From Nitrospinaceae bacterium (lineage in GTDB: Bacteria; Nitrospinota; Nitrospinia; Nitrospinales; Nitrospinaceae): 48,055 nt of DNA. Where the stretch lies: the NCBI GenBank assembly GCA_029261395.1, contig JAJDBJ010000064.1, positions 1-48,055 on the forward strand, read 5' to 3'. A program made the translations under genes and the position numbers. Positions 16,733 through 24,521 of the stretch are shown here, piece after piece; position 1 is the first letter of the stretch; every line of letters begins with the position of its first letter. Under the pieces are notes generated by a model, which was not told the DNA's origin, searched no databases, and saw only the letters and a list, made by a program, of their open reading frames with translations.

Positions 16733-17209
16733 TTGAAAAACAAAAAAGAGGTGGGTAAAGCTCTGGGCCGAATTCCAAGCGGCTTGTTTGTGGTGACGGC
16801 AAAACATAAAGATAATGAGGATGCGGTGTTGGCCAGTTGGGTCAACCAGTGTTCGTTCGACCCGCCCGCGCTGACCGTGGCGCTGGGGATGACGCGCGAG
16901 TCGCGGCTTTTGGTGGAGGCATCCAAAGCCTTCATCGTGAACGTGTTGGGCAAGAACTCAAACGACTTGATGAAGCATTTTTTCAAAGCACCGGTACCCG
17001 GCGTTTCGGTGTTCGATGGATTAAAGGTGAAGAAGGGGTTTCACGATATCAAAATTCTGAGTGATGCCGTGGCCTATGTAGAATGCGAACTGCGCGAGCA
17101 GACGGCTTTTGGGGATCATGTGGTGTATGTCGGAGAAATCGTCGGTGGCAAAATGCTGAAGGGTGGGGAGCCCTACTTTCACGTTCGCGACAACGGATTC
17201 AATTACTGA
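16733..17209 (+). CDS. Flavin reductase-like FMN-binding protein
   Basis: Member of the flavin reductase/DIM6-NTAB split-barrel family, which binds FMN and reduces flavins with NAD(P)H. The TTG start is supported by AAGGAG 6 bases upstream, giving the usual short 158-residue form. Typical motifs are IPSGLFVVTA, then LASWVNQCSFDPPALTVALG and FIVNVLG. A TATAAT at 16683-16688 suggests its own promoter, but no good -35 is visible. It ends convergent to the small membrane protein gene, 13 bases away. The partner and substrate are unknown. Confidence 0.85.
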   Translation: MKNKKEVGKALGRIPSGLFVVTAKHKDNEDAVLASWVNQCSFDPPALTVALGMTRESRLLVEASKAFIVNVLGKNSNDLMKHFFKAPVPGVSVFDGLKVKKGFHDIKILSDAVAYVECELREQTAFGDHVVYVGEIVGGKMLKGGEPYFHVRDNGFNY

Positions 17210-17222
17210 CAGGGGAGGGGGA

Positions 17223-17489
17223 TTACTCCAGTCCGATCATTTTGAGCAGGTCGGTTCGGGTGATCGCCCAATAGGCCCCTAATCCTAAAAAAATTACGGC
17301 ACCGAAGCCTCCGGCCACCAGGAAGATCAGCCGCTTCGGATCTTTCTCGTAGAATTCCTTGATGTCTACCGCAAAACTTTCCGCAAGGTTTTCATCTGCG
17401 TGTTTTTTGAACGTCTTGTCAATGGCATCCCGGCCATAGATGATGCCGAAGATGATTGCAATGATCAGTATTTCGATTGCGCCGATCAT
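17223..17489 (-). CDS. Small two-helix membrane protein
   Basis: 88 residues, starting at an ATG that overlaps the upstream gene's stop (ATGA), so it is translationally coupled to the transglutaminase/TPR/FGE-like gene. A membrane helix (about 3-18, IEILIIAIIFGIIYG) is followed by a charged amphipathic stretch (19-51) and a second helix (54-76, LIFLVAGGFGAVIFLGLGAYWA). The family is not recognised. The coupling implies action with its upstream partner, perhaps as a membrane anchor. A longer frame reaching 17603 only reads into the upstream gene and is not used. Confidence 0.75.
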   Translation of the reverse strand: MIGAIEILIIAIIFGIIYGRDAIDKTFKKHADENLAESFAVDIKEFYEKDPKRLIFLVAGGFGAVIFLGLGAYWAITRTDLLKMIGLE

Positions 17490-20005
17490 GGGTTGAGTCC
17501 TGAGCCTTCCTGAACCTTGTGTTCCAGTCGTGTCGGAATGAATAAATGTTCCCGGGAGGTCAGTCGCTTCGGGGCGGTGCCTTCCGGCCCGTCCTGAGCG
17601 CATCGGAACCCGTAATCATCCAGCGCCGTATTCGAGTGGCTGTTGTTCCGGAAAGAGGCGTAAATGAAGGACCTGAGGTCTCTCCACGATCCGCCTTTGA
17701 GGACTTTAAACTCCCCCCCGATCTGTCCCTTTGGATTTAAGTTGTGATTTTCTTCCTTATAATACTCTCGATCATACCAGTCGTCCACCCATTCTTTGAC
17801 GTTGCCCAGCATGTGAAACAACCCGAAAGAGCTTTTTCCTTCTGGCATGGAATCGACCGGGACCATGACACGGTGGGCGATTTCCTCGGTCCATTTTTGT
17901 CGATATCGGGCTTTTTGAGGGCTGATCGGGTCGTTGCCCCACGGGAAGAAGTTGCCTTCGGTTCCGCGCGCCGCTTTTTCCCACTCCGCTTCGGTGGGCA
18001 GGCGTTTGTTCTTCCATTTGCAGAAAGCCGCCGCCCCGAACCAGGACACATTGTTGATGGGATAGGATTCCAAACCCTTGCGCGGCCTGAAATCCTTTTC
18101 CAAAACCAGCATGCCGAATTTGTTGTCCTTGTAGAATTGCTTGTAGGTTTTGACATCGTTTAAAAACGCGGCAAACTCCGCCGCTGTCACTTCAAATTTA
18201 TCAATGTAATAGGCATCCAGATAGACCTTGTGCTCGGGAGCTTCGTCATCGCCGTGCCCGTTGGCCCCCATGATGAAATATCCCTTTGGAATCAGGATCA
18301 TGCCTTCCGGTGCCGAAAGCGCGACCTTGTTCAGTAAGCCCCGTGCTTTGTCGGCGAAAGGACCTTTGGGGCTTTGTGACAAGTAACGATTGAGCCATTT
18401 GCGAGCCTTATCCTTCTGGTCACCCTGCAATAAAATCCATCCGCCGAAGTAGTTCATTTCTGGAATGCCGGGATAATTTTTGAAGGCGCCGTTCAAATCT
18501 TCAATCATCGCATCGACAGCTTTCGGGTCATCGGCATCGAGCGCTTTCTGGTACCACTTCTCGGCGTCATCGAATTGTTTTGAGAGCACGCTATAAAATC
18601 CAAGATTCATATGACCCAGAGTGGTGAGCCGGTTTGCTTGTGAGTTGGCTTGAAGACCCTGGCGGGTGACTTCGATAGCCTTGGCGACGTTTCCCGTTTG
18701 GTAATGGACCCATCCCAGCTGAATATAATTTTCAGTGGATTGTGGAGCGCGCTCAATGACGAACTCGTATTGAACGATCGCTTTTTGGTACTCCTTCTGC
18801 CGGTAATACGCGTCCGCCATGCGTTGATTGATCGCAATAGCCTGCGGGAAGCGGCTTTGCAAGTCCTCGAAGTATTTCAAGGCCATTTCCGCCTGACCCA
18901 TTTCCAGAAGGACGGTGCCGATATTCAATTCAGTGTTGAGCTGTCCCGGTTGCAGGCGTTTCATGATTTTCAAATGGAGCAAGGCACCCGCAAATTTTTT
19001 CTGTTGCAGGTAAATGCGTGTCAGCATTTCATGGGCCAGATGATATTGGGGATTGATCTGCGCCGCCTGCAGGAATGTCCCTTTGGCTTTTTCCAGGGCG
19101 CCTGTTTCCATATAAGCCAGTCCCAGGTTGAACAAGGTTGAGAAATTTCCAGGGTCGGCTTTCAACGCCCGCTCGTAGGCGTGGATGGATTTGTCGTGCT
19201 GTTTTAATTCCGAGTAGATGTTGCCGAGGTTGTTGAGCGCATCGATGGACTGCGGATTGATAGTGGCCGATTGCTCCAGATAAAAAATAGCGATCTTGGG
19301 TTTGGCGGCGCGGTACATGACCAGCCCGACATTGGAGAAGTAAGCGCCCAGCGTTTGTTTCTTGCCCAGGTTACTCATGAAATATTTGGAACCCTGGTCC
19401 ACTCCAAACCGTTGTTCATAAAACGAATCGGGAAATGCGGTGCCGCCTTCGGTCGCCTCAATGTTCACCCTGTACTCCGGCGATTCGTAGCGCACGAAAA
19501 AATGATTCGGCAGAGGGACACCGAACAACGGCAGGTTCAACCGCTCGCCGAGAATGAGATACAGCAGGGACAGGTTCATGCAGTAGCCGCGTCGGGTCTG
19601 TAACAGCCCATGCAGAAATAATTCCGCAGGATTGACCGGCATGCCCGCCGGGTCGAGTGCTTCGGTGTAACGGTATCGCCCCTCCTCATGAATGACCTTG
19701 CGCAAAATTTCTACGGTTTGCGCTGGCGAAGGATTGCCCTGGAGTTGGTTGCGGGCCGACTCGGTCAACCGATCCAATATTTTCTTGAGGGGGGCTGTTT
19801 CCAGCCGGGGATCCCAATGGCGCGAGATCAAAAGGAGCGTTTCGGTCAGGTCGATCTTGTTTTCGGGCAAAGCCAGAGTGGCGACCAGCTCTTCGGTAAT
19901 CGAGACTTGCCGGGGTGCGGCCTGGGAGGGCAGGGCACCCGCCAGTAAAAGGCAGAAGGCCATAATCGCGATAAATTTGGCAGTGCGCAGTGTTCGAAAA
20001 ATCAT
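17486..20005 (-). CDS. Exported transglutaminase-like/TPR/FGE-like triple-domain protein
   Basis: 839 residues from ATG 20005, chosen because it gives a clean signal peptide ending PSQAA; an ATG at 20053 adds 16 residues in front. Domain one (about 35-210) is a SirB1/transglutaminase-like fold with RRGYCMNLSLLYL (C142), PNHFFVRY (H168) and an acidic residue at 183, consistent with a Cys-His-Asp/Glu triad. Next come about nine TPR units (about 235-560). The last domain (about 570-810) is of the formylglycine-generating/SUMF1 family (PEGMILIPKGYFIMG, then RLPTEAEWEKAARG and GGSWRD). It lacks the paired catalytic cysteines of true FGE, so it is probably a binding or other-function relative. A sulfatase is not visible nearby. 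Confidence 0.85.
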   Translation of the reverse strand: MIFRTLRTAKFIAIMAFCLLLAGALPSQAAPRQVSITEELVATLALPENKIDLTETLLLISRHWDPRLETAPLKKILDRLTESARNQLQGNPSPAQTVEILRKVIHEEGRYRYTEALDPAGMPVNPAELFLHGLLQTRRGYCMNLSLLYLILGERLNLPLFGVPLPNHFFVRYESPEYRVNIEATEGGTAFPDSFYEQRFGVDQGSKYFMSNLGKKQTLGAYFSNVGLVMYRAAKPKIAIFYLEQSATINPQSIDALNNLGNIYSELKQHDKSIHAYERALKADPGNFSTLFNLGLAYMETGALEKAKGTFLQAAQINPQYHLAHEMLTRIYLQQKKFAGALLHLKIMKRLQPGQLNTELNIGTVLLEMGQAEMALKYFEDLQSRFPQAIAINQRMADAYYRQKEYQKAIVQYEFVIERAPQSTENYIQLGWVHYQTGNVAKAIEVTRQGLQANSQANRLTTLGHMNLGFYSVLSKQFDDAEKWYQKALDADDPKAVDAMIEDLNGAFKNYPGIPEMNYFGGWILLQGDQKDKARKWLNRYLSQSPKGPFADKARGLLNKVALSAPEGMILIPKGYFIMGANGHGDDEAPEHKVYLDAYYIDKFEVTAAEFAAFLNDVKTYKQFYKDNKFGMLVLEKDFRPRKGLESYPINNVSWFGAAAFCKWKNKRLPTEAEWEKAARGTEGNFFPWGNDPISPQKARYRQKWTEEIAHRVMVPVDSMPEGKSSFGLFHMLGNVKEWVDDWYDREYYKEENHNLNPKGQIGGEFKVLKGGSWRDLRSFIYASFRNNSHSNTALDDYGFRCAQDGPEGTAPKRLTSREHLFIPTRLEHKVQEGSGLNP

Positions 20006-20094
20006 TGAAAACTCGTTGGTTATGCGGTTTGAGACGGCATGGATTGAAATCATTATATCAGAATGAGATTGGCAAACCTACGGTAGGAATCGGA

Positions 20095-22242
20095 TCATTC
20101 TTTGCGGACGATCCAGCCCTCCCAGAACATCATGACCGCCAGCAGGAGAAATAAAAGAGTGGTCAGGGGTACGCCGGCGCCGACTGAAGCCGCGTTCAGT
20201 GACTGATCGGCCGGAGAGTAGTCCACCTGAGCTCCGGGAAAATATTGTGACAATTCTTTTTCAGGGACTTTGCCGGGGACGGATTCCGCCGGATCGAAAT
20301 TAACGGTAAAACTTCCCAATCGTTTGGCATCAGCGGGCAGTTGTTTGGGGGGCAGAGAATCCATCGGCTCGGAAACGGACGGTGCTGACCAGTGATACAA
20401 CTCATATACGCCCGGGCGGTGAGTGTCTTCAAACACCGGCGGCGACTGAGGGTTTTTCCGGGCAATGGAAATTATGCCGCCGGGTGCGACCACCAACGGC
20501 GCTTGCTCCATCTCCTCAAACACCAACGGCGTGCCCACGGTGACGTCGTGGCGGGAAATGTTTTCGAGGCCTTGTGCGGCGTATTTCACCCAGCGTTGAA
20601 TCCAGGGGAGAAAAGTCGGATGAATGGGGAAATTGTTCCAGTCCCGATCGAGAGAAGAAACAAACAGGATAACCTTGCCTTCTCCAAAGTTCGATTCGAT
20701 CACTGCGGGGAACCGATTGGTGAAGTGCATCGGCGTCTCAAACTCCCGTTCGCGTCGGGGTTCGACACTGTAGAGTGTCTGGAAAGGAATACGTGCCATC
20801 TCCTTGAGCATACTTCCGGTAAATACCTTCAAAGCCGGATGGTCACTGGGTTGTGCCTTGAGGTGGAAGGGCTTGTCTTTGGTTCTCACCTGATTGATGG
20901 ATTTCAAAGTGACCGGCAGAAGCAGGCCCAATCTCTCATTGTAGTATTTCGGATCGACCTGATCTCCCAGACCGATGAGCAGAGCGCCGCCCCGCAGTAC
21001 AAATTTTTCCAGCTCCTGTTCGAGACCGATCGCCAGGTCCCGCACGTTGCACAAAATAATCACGGAGTATTGTTTTAAATCCCGCTCTGAAAACTCCGAG
21101 AGCGTGGACACGGTCGGTTCGATATCGGCCATGGGGGAAGAAAACGGATTGAGTGCCTTTTCGACATAAAACGAGTCGTGCTGGTGCGCCACACCGCGCG
21201 GGTCACCGTCCACCACCAGTGCTTTGATTTTGCGGTCGGGTTGATAGACGAACAGCCGCCGATTGTCCGCCGCTAACGCGTCTTCCTGGATTTCAACGTG
21301 ACCTGTAACCGGGTCGTTATTCAATAAGGGAAACGAAAACTCATGAGTCGCCTTACCCTTGGCGGGCAGATCAATCATGCTTTCGCTCTGTCGCTTGCCG
21401 TTGATGACCAGGGTGACCGGAAGTTGCTTGATGGCCCGGTTCGGTAGCAGGTTGGCAATTGTAGCCTGTACCCGAATAACACGGCGGTTGGTGAGGAATT
21501 CCTGATTCAGTTTGACCTTCTCCACCAGCGCCCGGTTGAGTCCTTTTTGGGATGCTGAAAAATCGATGATTTTGATCTGGGTGGATGAATCCTCCGCAAG
21601 CGCAGTCGGAAATTCATCCCGGTCCCAACCGTTTTGATCCATATCGGTCAGGATAAAAATCCGTTTGTTTTCCTGCGGTGCGCTACTCAATAGATCAGCC
21701 GCCACAGTCACGGCTTTGCCAATGCGGGTGATGCGATGGGAAGGTTGCGCCGCCTTCAACCATTTCAGGGTTTGGCCGGGGTCTTCCGTCCAGTCCTGCA
21801 CCACGCGGGCGGGGTGGGATGCGAGCACAAGGCTGAAGGAATGGTTACCGGGAAGTTTCTCAATCAGTTCAGTCAACGTCGTCTTGGCCCGGTCGAACAA
21901 CGTTCCCTGGTCGCTTGTCGCGGACATGCTGTAGGAATCATCCAGAACAAACACATGGGCGGAAGGACGTGACGCCAGAATACTTTCAAGTCCACCGGAT
22001 GAAAGATTGGGATTGGCCAGTGCCAGGCACAGAAAACCGATGGCTAGGCAACGCAAGAGCAGAAGGAGAAGTTTGTTGGGTCGGGATTTACGCACCGACC
22101 GTTTCCTCGCCTGTTGCAACAGGTAGACCGCTGAAAATTTCAGCCGGGTCTGCTGGCGACGGGTCAGCAAATGGATCAGGATGGGCAGTGCCAGGCCTAA
22201 CAACCCCAGCAGGTACCACGGAGATGTGAAACTGAAATTCAT
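20095..22242 (-). CDS. BatA-like membrane protein with vWA and glutamine-amidotransferase-like region
   Basis: 715 residues. The N-terminus is the BatA type: membrane helices at about 8-26 and 57-77 around an RRQQTRLKFSAVYLL segment. A von Willebrand A domain follows with a MIDAS motif D101-x-S103-x-S105. The middle to C-terminal part (about 335-560) looks like the class I glutamine-amidotransferase-like domain found in such proteins (VDGDPRGVAHQHDSFYVEKAL; ALLIGLGDQV). A final helix (about 690-708) returns to the membrane. The start overlaps the DUF58 stop by 4 bases. Such pairs usually sit with a MoxR ATPase and act in envelope stress or assembly, but MoxR is absent here. Confidence 0.88.
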   Translation of the reverse strand: MNFSFTSPWYLLGLLGLALPILIHLLTRRQQTRLKFSAVYLLQQARKRSVRKSRPNKLLLLLLRCLAIGFLCLALANPNLSSGGLESILASRPSAHVFVLDDSYSMSATSDQGTLFDRAKTTLTELIEKLPGNHSFSLVLASHPARVVQDWTEDPGQTLKWLKAAQPSHRITRIGKAVTVAADLLSSAPQENKRIFILTDMDQNGWDRDEFPTALAEDSSTQIKIIDFSASQKGLNRALVEKVKLNQEFLTNRRVIRVQATIANLLPNRAIKQLPVTLVINGKRQSESMIDLPAKGKATHEFSFPLLNNDPVTGHVEIQEDALAADNRRLFVYQPDRKIKALVVDGDPRGVAHQHDSFYVEKALNPFSSPMADIEPTVSTLSEFSERDLKQYSVIILCNVRDLAIGLEQELEKFVLRGGALLIGLGDQVDPKYYNERLGLLLPVTLKSINQVRTKDKPFHLKAQPSDHPALKVFTGSMLKEMARIPFQTLYSVEPRREREFETPMHFTNRFPAVIESNFGEGKVILFVSSLDRDWNNFPIHPTFLPWIQRWVKYAAQGLENISRHDVTVGTPLVFEEMEQAPLVVAPGGIISIARKNPQSPPVFEDTHRPGVYELYHWSAPSVSEPMDSLPPKQLPADAKRLGSFTVNFDPAESVPGKVPEKELSQYFPGAQVDYSPADQSLNAASVGAGVPLTTLLFLLLAVMMFWEGWIVRKE

Positions 22243-23177
22243 ATCTTACGTAAACTTTTTCGGCGGAGAAGGTAATACCGTAACGCCTGTTCCAGCGGCG
22301 TGGAGGTTTCCAGAAATAGATAATCGATACCCAGAGTCGGGCAATTTTTCGTGTAGAACTCAATCTGTTCCTGAATGGCTTGCTGATATTGTTGGCGCAC
22401 ATCGAACGGGTCCAGTCCCAGAGGCGGGTCGTCTTCCAGTGATTCAAAAACAAGGTCGCCTTCAAAGGGCAGAGTGACTTCGTCGGGGTGGAGGACGTGA
22501 AACAGGATGACCTCCAGCCCACGGGACTTGAGCATTTTGAGTGTTTTAAATACGTCGTCTTCCCGCGTTAACAGGTCGGAGACCAAAATCAACATGCCGC
22601 GGCCCGGCAGGCGTTCGATCAAATTACCCACCACTTCTTCTATCCGGGTGACTCCCTTGAACTCCATATCCTGCAATCCATGCAAAATATTCTGGAAATG
22701 CGAGGGTTTGGACCGGGGAGGAAGATGCGACACCACTGCATCGTTGAACAGGGTCAGTCCCACAGCGTCAAATTGCTTCAGGAGCAGATACCCCATGGCC
22801 GCAACCAGCGTGCGGGCGTAATCCCGTTTGTCCATGCCGGGGGACTTGGAGTCGGGTGAGCGGTAGGCCATGGACCCGCTGGCGTCGAGCAGAAGGGTGC
22901 ATTTCAAATTGGTGGATTGTTCGAACTGCTTGACGTGATATTTGTCCGTTTTGCCCACCACTTTCCAGTCGATATGACGGATATCGTCACCCGGCGAGTA
23001 GTCCTTGTATTCTGCAAATTCAACGCTGGAACCCTTGTGAGGACTTCGGTGGTGACCCGACAACAGGCCCTCGACCAATTGGATGGCCCGAATGCTGAGG
23101 GAGGAAACTTCCGATAGAGTTTCCGGTCCGTAGTTGAATTGTGTGCTTTCTGCCATTGGCATTCTCCGGTCGATCAT
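22239..23177 (-). CDS. DUF58 protein with vWA-like MIDAS
   Basis: 312 residues. The DUF58 signature is visible as EYKDYSPGDDIRHIDWK (56-72), and a MIDAS-like DASGS lies at 98-102. ATG 23177 has GGAGG about 4 bases upstream; ATGs at residues 6 and 8 are alternatives. DUF58 proteins are typical partners of MoxR AAA+ ATPases and vWA membrane proteins; the vWA partner is the next gene with a 4-base overlap. It is the first gene of this minus-strand operon, and the 272 bases upstream hold no gene. The cellular role is unproven for most of the family. Confidence 0.92.
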   Translation of the reverse strand: MIDRRMPMAESTQFNYGPETLSEVSSLSIRAIQLVEGLLSGHHRSPHKGSSVEFAEYKDYSPGDDIRHIDWKVVGKTDKYHVKQFEQSTNLKCTLLLDASGSMAYRSPDSKSPGMDKRDYARTLVAAMGYLLLKQFDAVGLTLFNDAVVSHLPPRSKPSHFQNILHGLQDMEFKGVTRIEEVVGNLIERLPGRGMLILVSDLLTREDDVFKTLKMLKSRGLEVILFHVLHPDEVTLPFEGDLVFESLEDDPPLGLDPFDVRQQYQQAIQEQIEFYTKNCPTLGIDYLFLETSTPLEQALRYYLLRRKSLRKI

Positions 23178-23449
23178 TCGACCTCCGAAACATTATGTTG
23201 TTTTCCGGGCCGGGTATCAAGCGAGGAGTGAATCTGAGGACCGGTGTCGGAAAGGGCCGGTGTATGCAAATAGACTGAGATCAGGGACGATAGACTTTTC
23301 GTCAGACCTGGTCAAGTTTATGGGTTCTATAACTATTTGATTTTATTGGTTAAATTAATCAAGAGTATCCCTGTATTTATTTTTCGTGTTACACTTAAAC
23401 CACTCCATAAGGGGTATTTTTTTAATATTGAAAGAAATAGGGATTGTGT

Positions 23450-24022
23450 ATGAACAAGCCTTTTAATGATGAACCGGTAGAACAATTGATCCCAAAACTG
23501 CTATCCAAAGATGGCAAATTGCTGGATCTCAGGCTAAAATATATAGGAGATGACGGTTTGAAAATCGTCGCCGCGACCGATGCTCTCCGGGGTTTGGAGG
23601 TGTTGAACCTGGAGCGCAACGATATCGGTCCGGAAGGGATTCGCGCTTTGGCGGAATCTCAAGTCATTACCGGGCTGGTTGAGCTTCACTTGGAACGCAA
23701 CGATCTTGGAGATGACGGGACGCGCATTATTGCGGAATCTTCGAATTTTTCTAAGTTGAAGTATTTGAACTTGTGGAAAAACAAGGTGGGAGCGGGTGGG
23801 GCCGAGGCTCTTGCTCAGTCGCTGTATCTGTCCTCTTTGATGAGGTTGGACATGGCGCAGAATAATATAGGGGATGAAGGGGCTCGGGCTCTTTCGGGAT
23901 CTCTGACTCTTTCCGATCTGAAGTATTTGGATGTTTTCGGTAACGGGATCAGTCCAGAAGGTCAGGAATTGTTGAAGAACGCTGAAGGGCTAGGCAAAGT
24001 TCAGGATATGATTCTAACCTGA
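23450..24022 (+). CDS. Leucine-rich repeat protein (ribonuclease-inhibitor type)
   Basis: 190 residues from ATG 23450; a TTG at 23444 is in frame but less likely. After about 25 leading residues it is built of roughly 28-residue LRR units of the RI subfamily: LEVLNLERNDIGPEGIRALAES, then LVELHLERNDLGDDG and LKYLNLWKNKVGAGG, and so on, with five to six units. There is no signal peptide or membrane segment, so it is likely a cytoplasmic binding scaffold. It is followed after 34 bases by a small exported membrane protein and probably shares its transcript. The binding partner is unknown. Confidence 0.82.
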   Translation: MNKPFNDEPVEQLIPKLLSKDGKLLDLRLKYIGDDGLKIVAATDALRGLEVLNLERNDIGPEGIRALAESQVITGLVELHLERNDLGDDGTRIIAESSNFSKLKYLNLWKNKVGAGGAEALAQSLYLSSLMRLDMAQNNIGDEGARALSGSLTLSDLKYLDVFGNGISPEGQELLKNAEGLGKVQDMILT

Positions 24023-24056
24023 TCTTCATACTGTTAATTTAAAAGGAGGACTTATC

Positions 24057-24485
24057 TTGTTTACTCAATGGAATAAGGGAGCCGTACTTGCAATGAGTTT
24101 AGTGTTGGCTTTTATATTTACAGTAACTAGTAGTGTATTTTATGAGCCGACCCCGGCGTGGGCTGGGGATCGCGATACTGCCAGTGAAACTGCCGAGGAG
24201 TCCCAAGCGGTCAAAGGCAAGATAGCGGGTGCGGCTGATGGCGTGGGCGGATTTTTCAGCGGTATTATGAATTGGATCAAAAGCATCACCGACGCTGTCA
24301 ATAACATGTGGGGCATGGAAAATGGCACGGGTGTTGCCAAAGTAGTGAACGGAATTTTTTACCTGATTCTCATCGGCGGCGTTTTATTTGGCGGTAAAAT
24401 GATCTTCAATATATTTACCGATGCCGTTAAGGGAGAGAACAGCGTAGACGACAGGTACAAGAAACCGTCGTTCCGTAAAAAGTAG
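24057..24485 (+). CDS. Small exported membrane protein of unknown function
   Basis: 142 residues from a TTG start, chosen because a perfect AGGAGG (24044-24049) sits 7 bases upstream. A signal peptide or first helix (about 10-36, ending TPAWA) is followed by a polar Ala/Gly/Ser stretch. Next is an amphipathic stretch (FFSGIMNWIKSITDAVNNMW), then a Gly-rich second helix (about 100-122, GIFYLILIGGVLFGGKMIF) and a basic C-terminus KKPSFRKK. The family is not recognised. The layout resembles small pore- or spacer-forming membrane proteins only in outline. It lies downstream of the LRR gene. Confidence 0.75.
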   Translation: MFTQWNKGAVLAMSLVLAFIFTVTSSVFYEPTPAWAGDRDTASETAEESQAVKGKIAGAADGVGGFFSGIMNWIKSITDAVNNMWGMENGTGVAKVVNGIFYLILIGGVLFGGKMIFNIFTDAVKGENSVDDRYKKPSFRKK

Positions 24486-24486
24486 G

Positions 24487-24506
24487 CTCCCGCAGTTTAT
24501 CGGGAG
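24487..24506. terminator. Hairpin between convergent genes
   Basis: CTCCCG (24487-24492) pairs with CGGGAG (24501-24506) across an 8-base loop, between the exported protein stop and the end of the minus-strand spermidine-synthase-like gene. There is no T-tract, so termination is possible but weak. Confidence 0.35.
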
Positions 24507-24521
24507 ACGGTCAGGGGGTGT

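Noticed and set aside
17486-20005. Calling the FGE-like domain a sulfatase-maturing enzyme
   Set aside because: The catalytic cysteine pair of true FGE is not present and no sulfatase gene is nearby.
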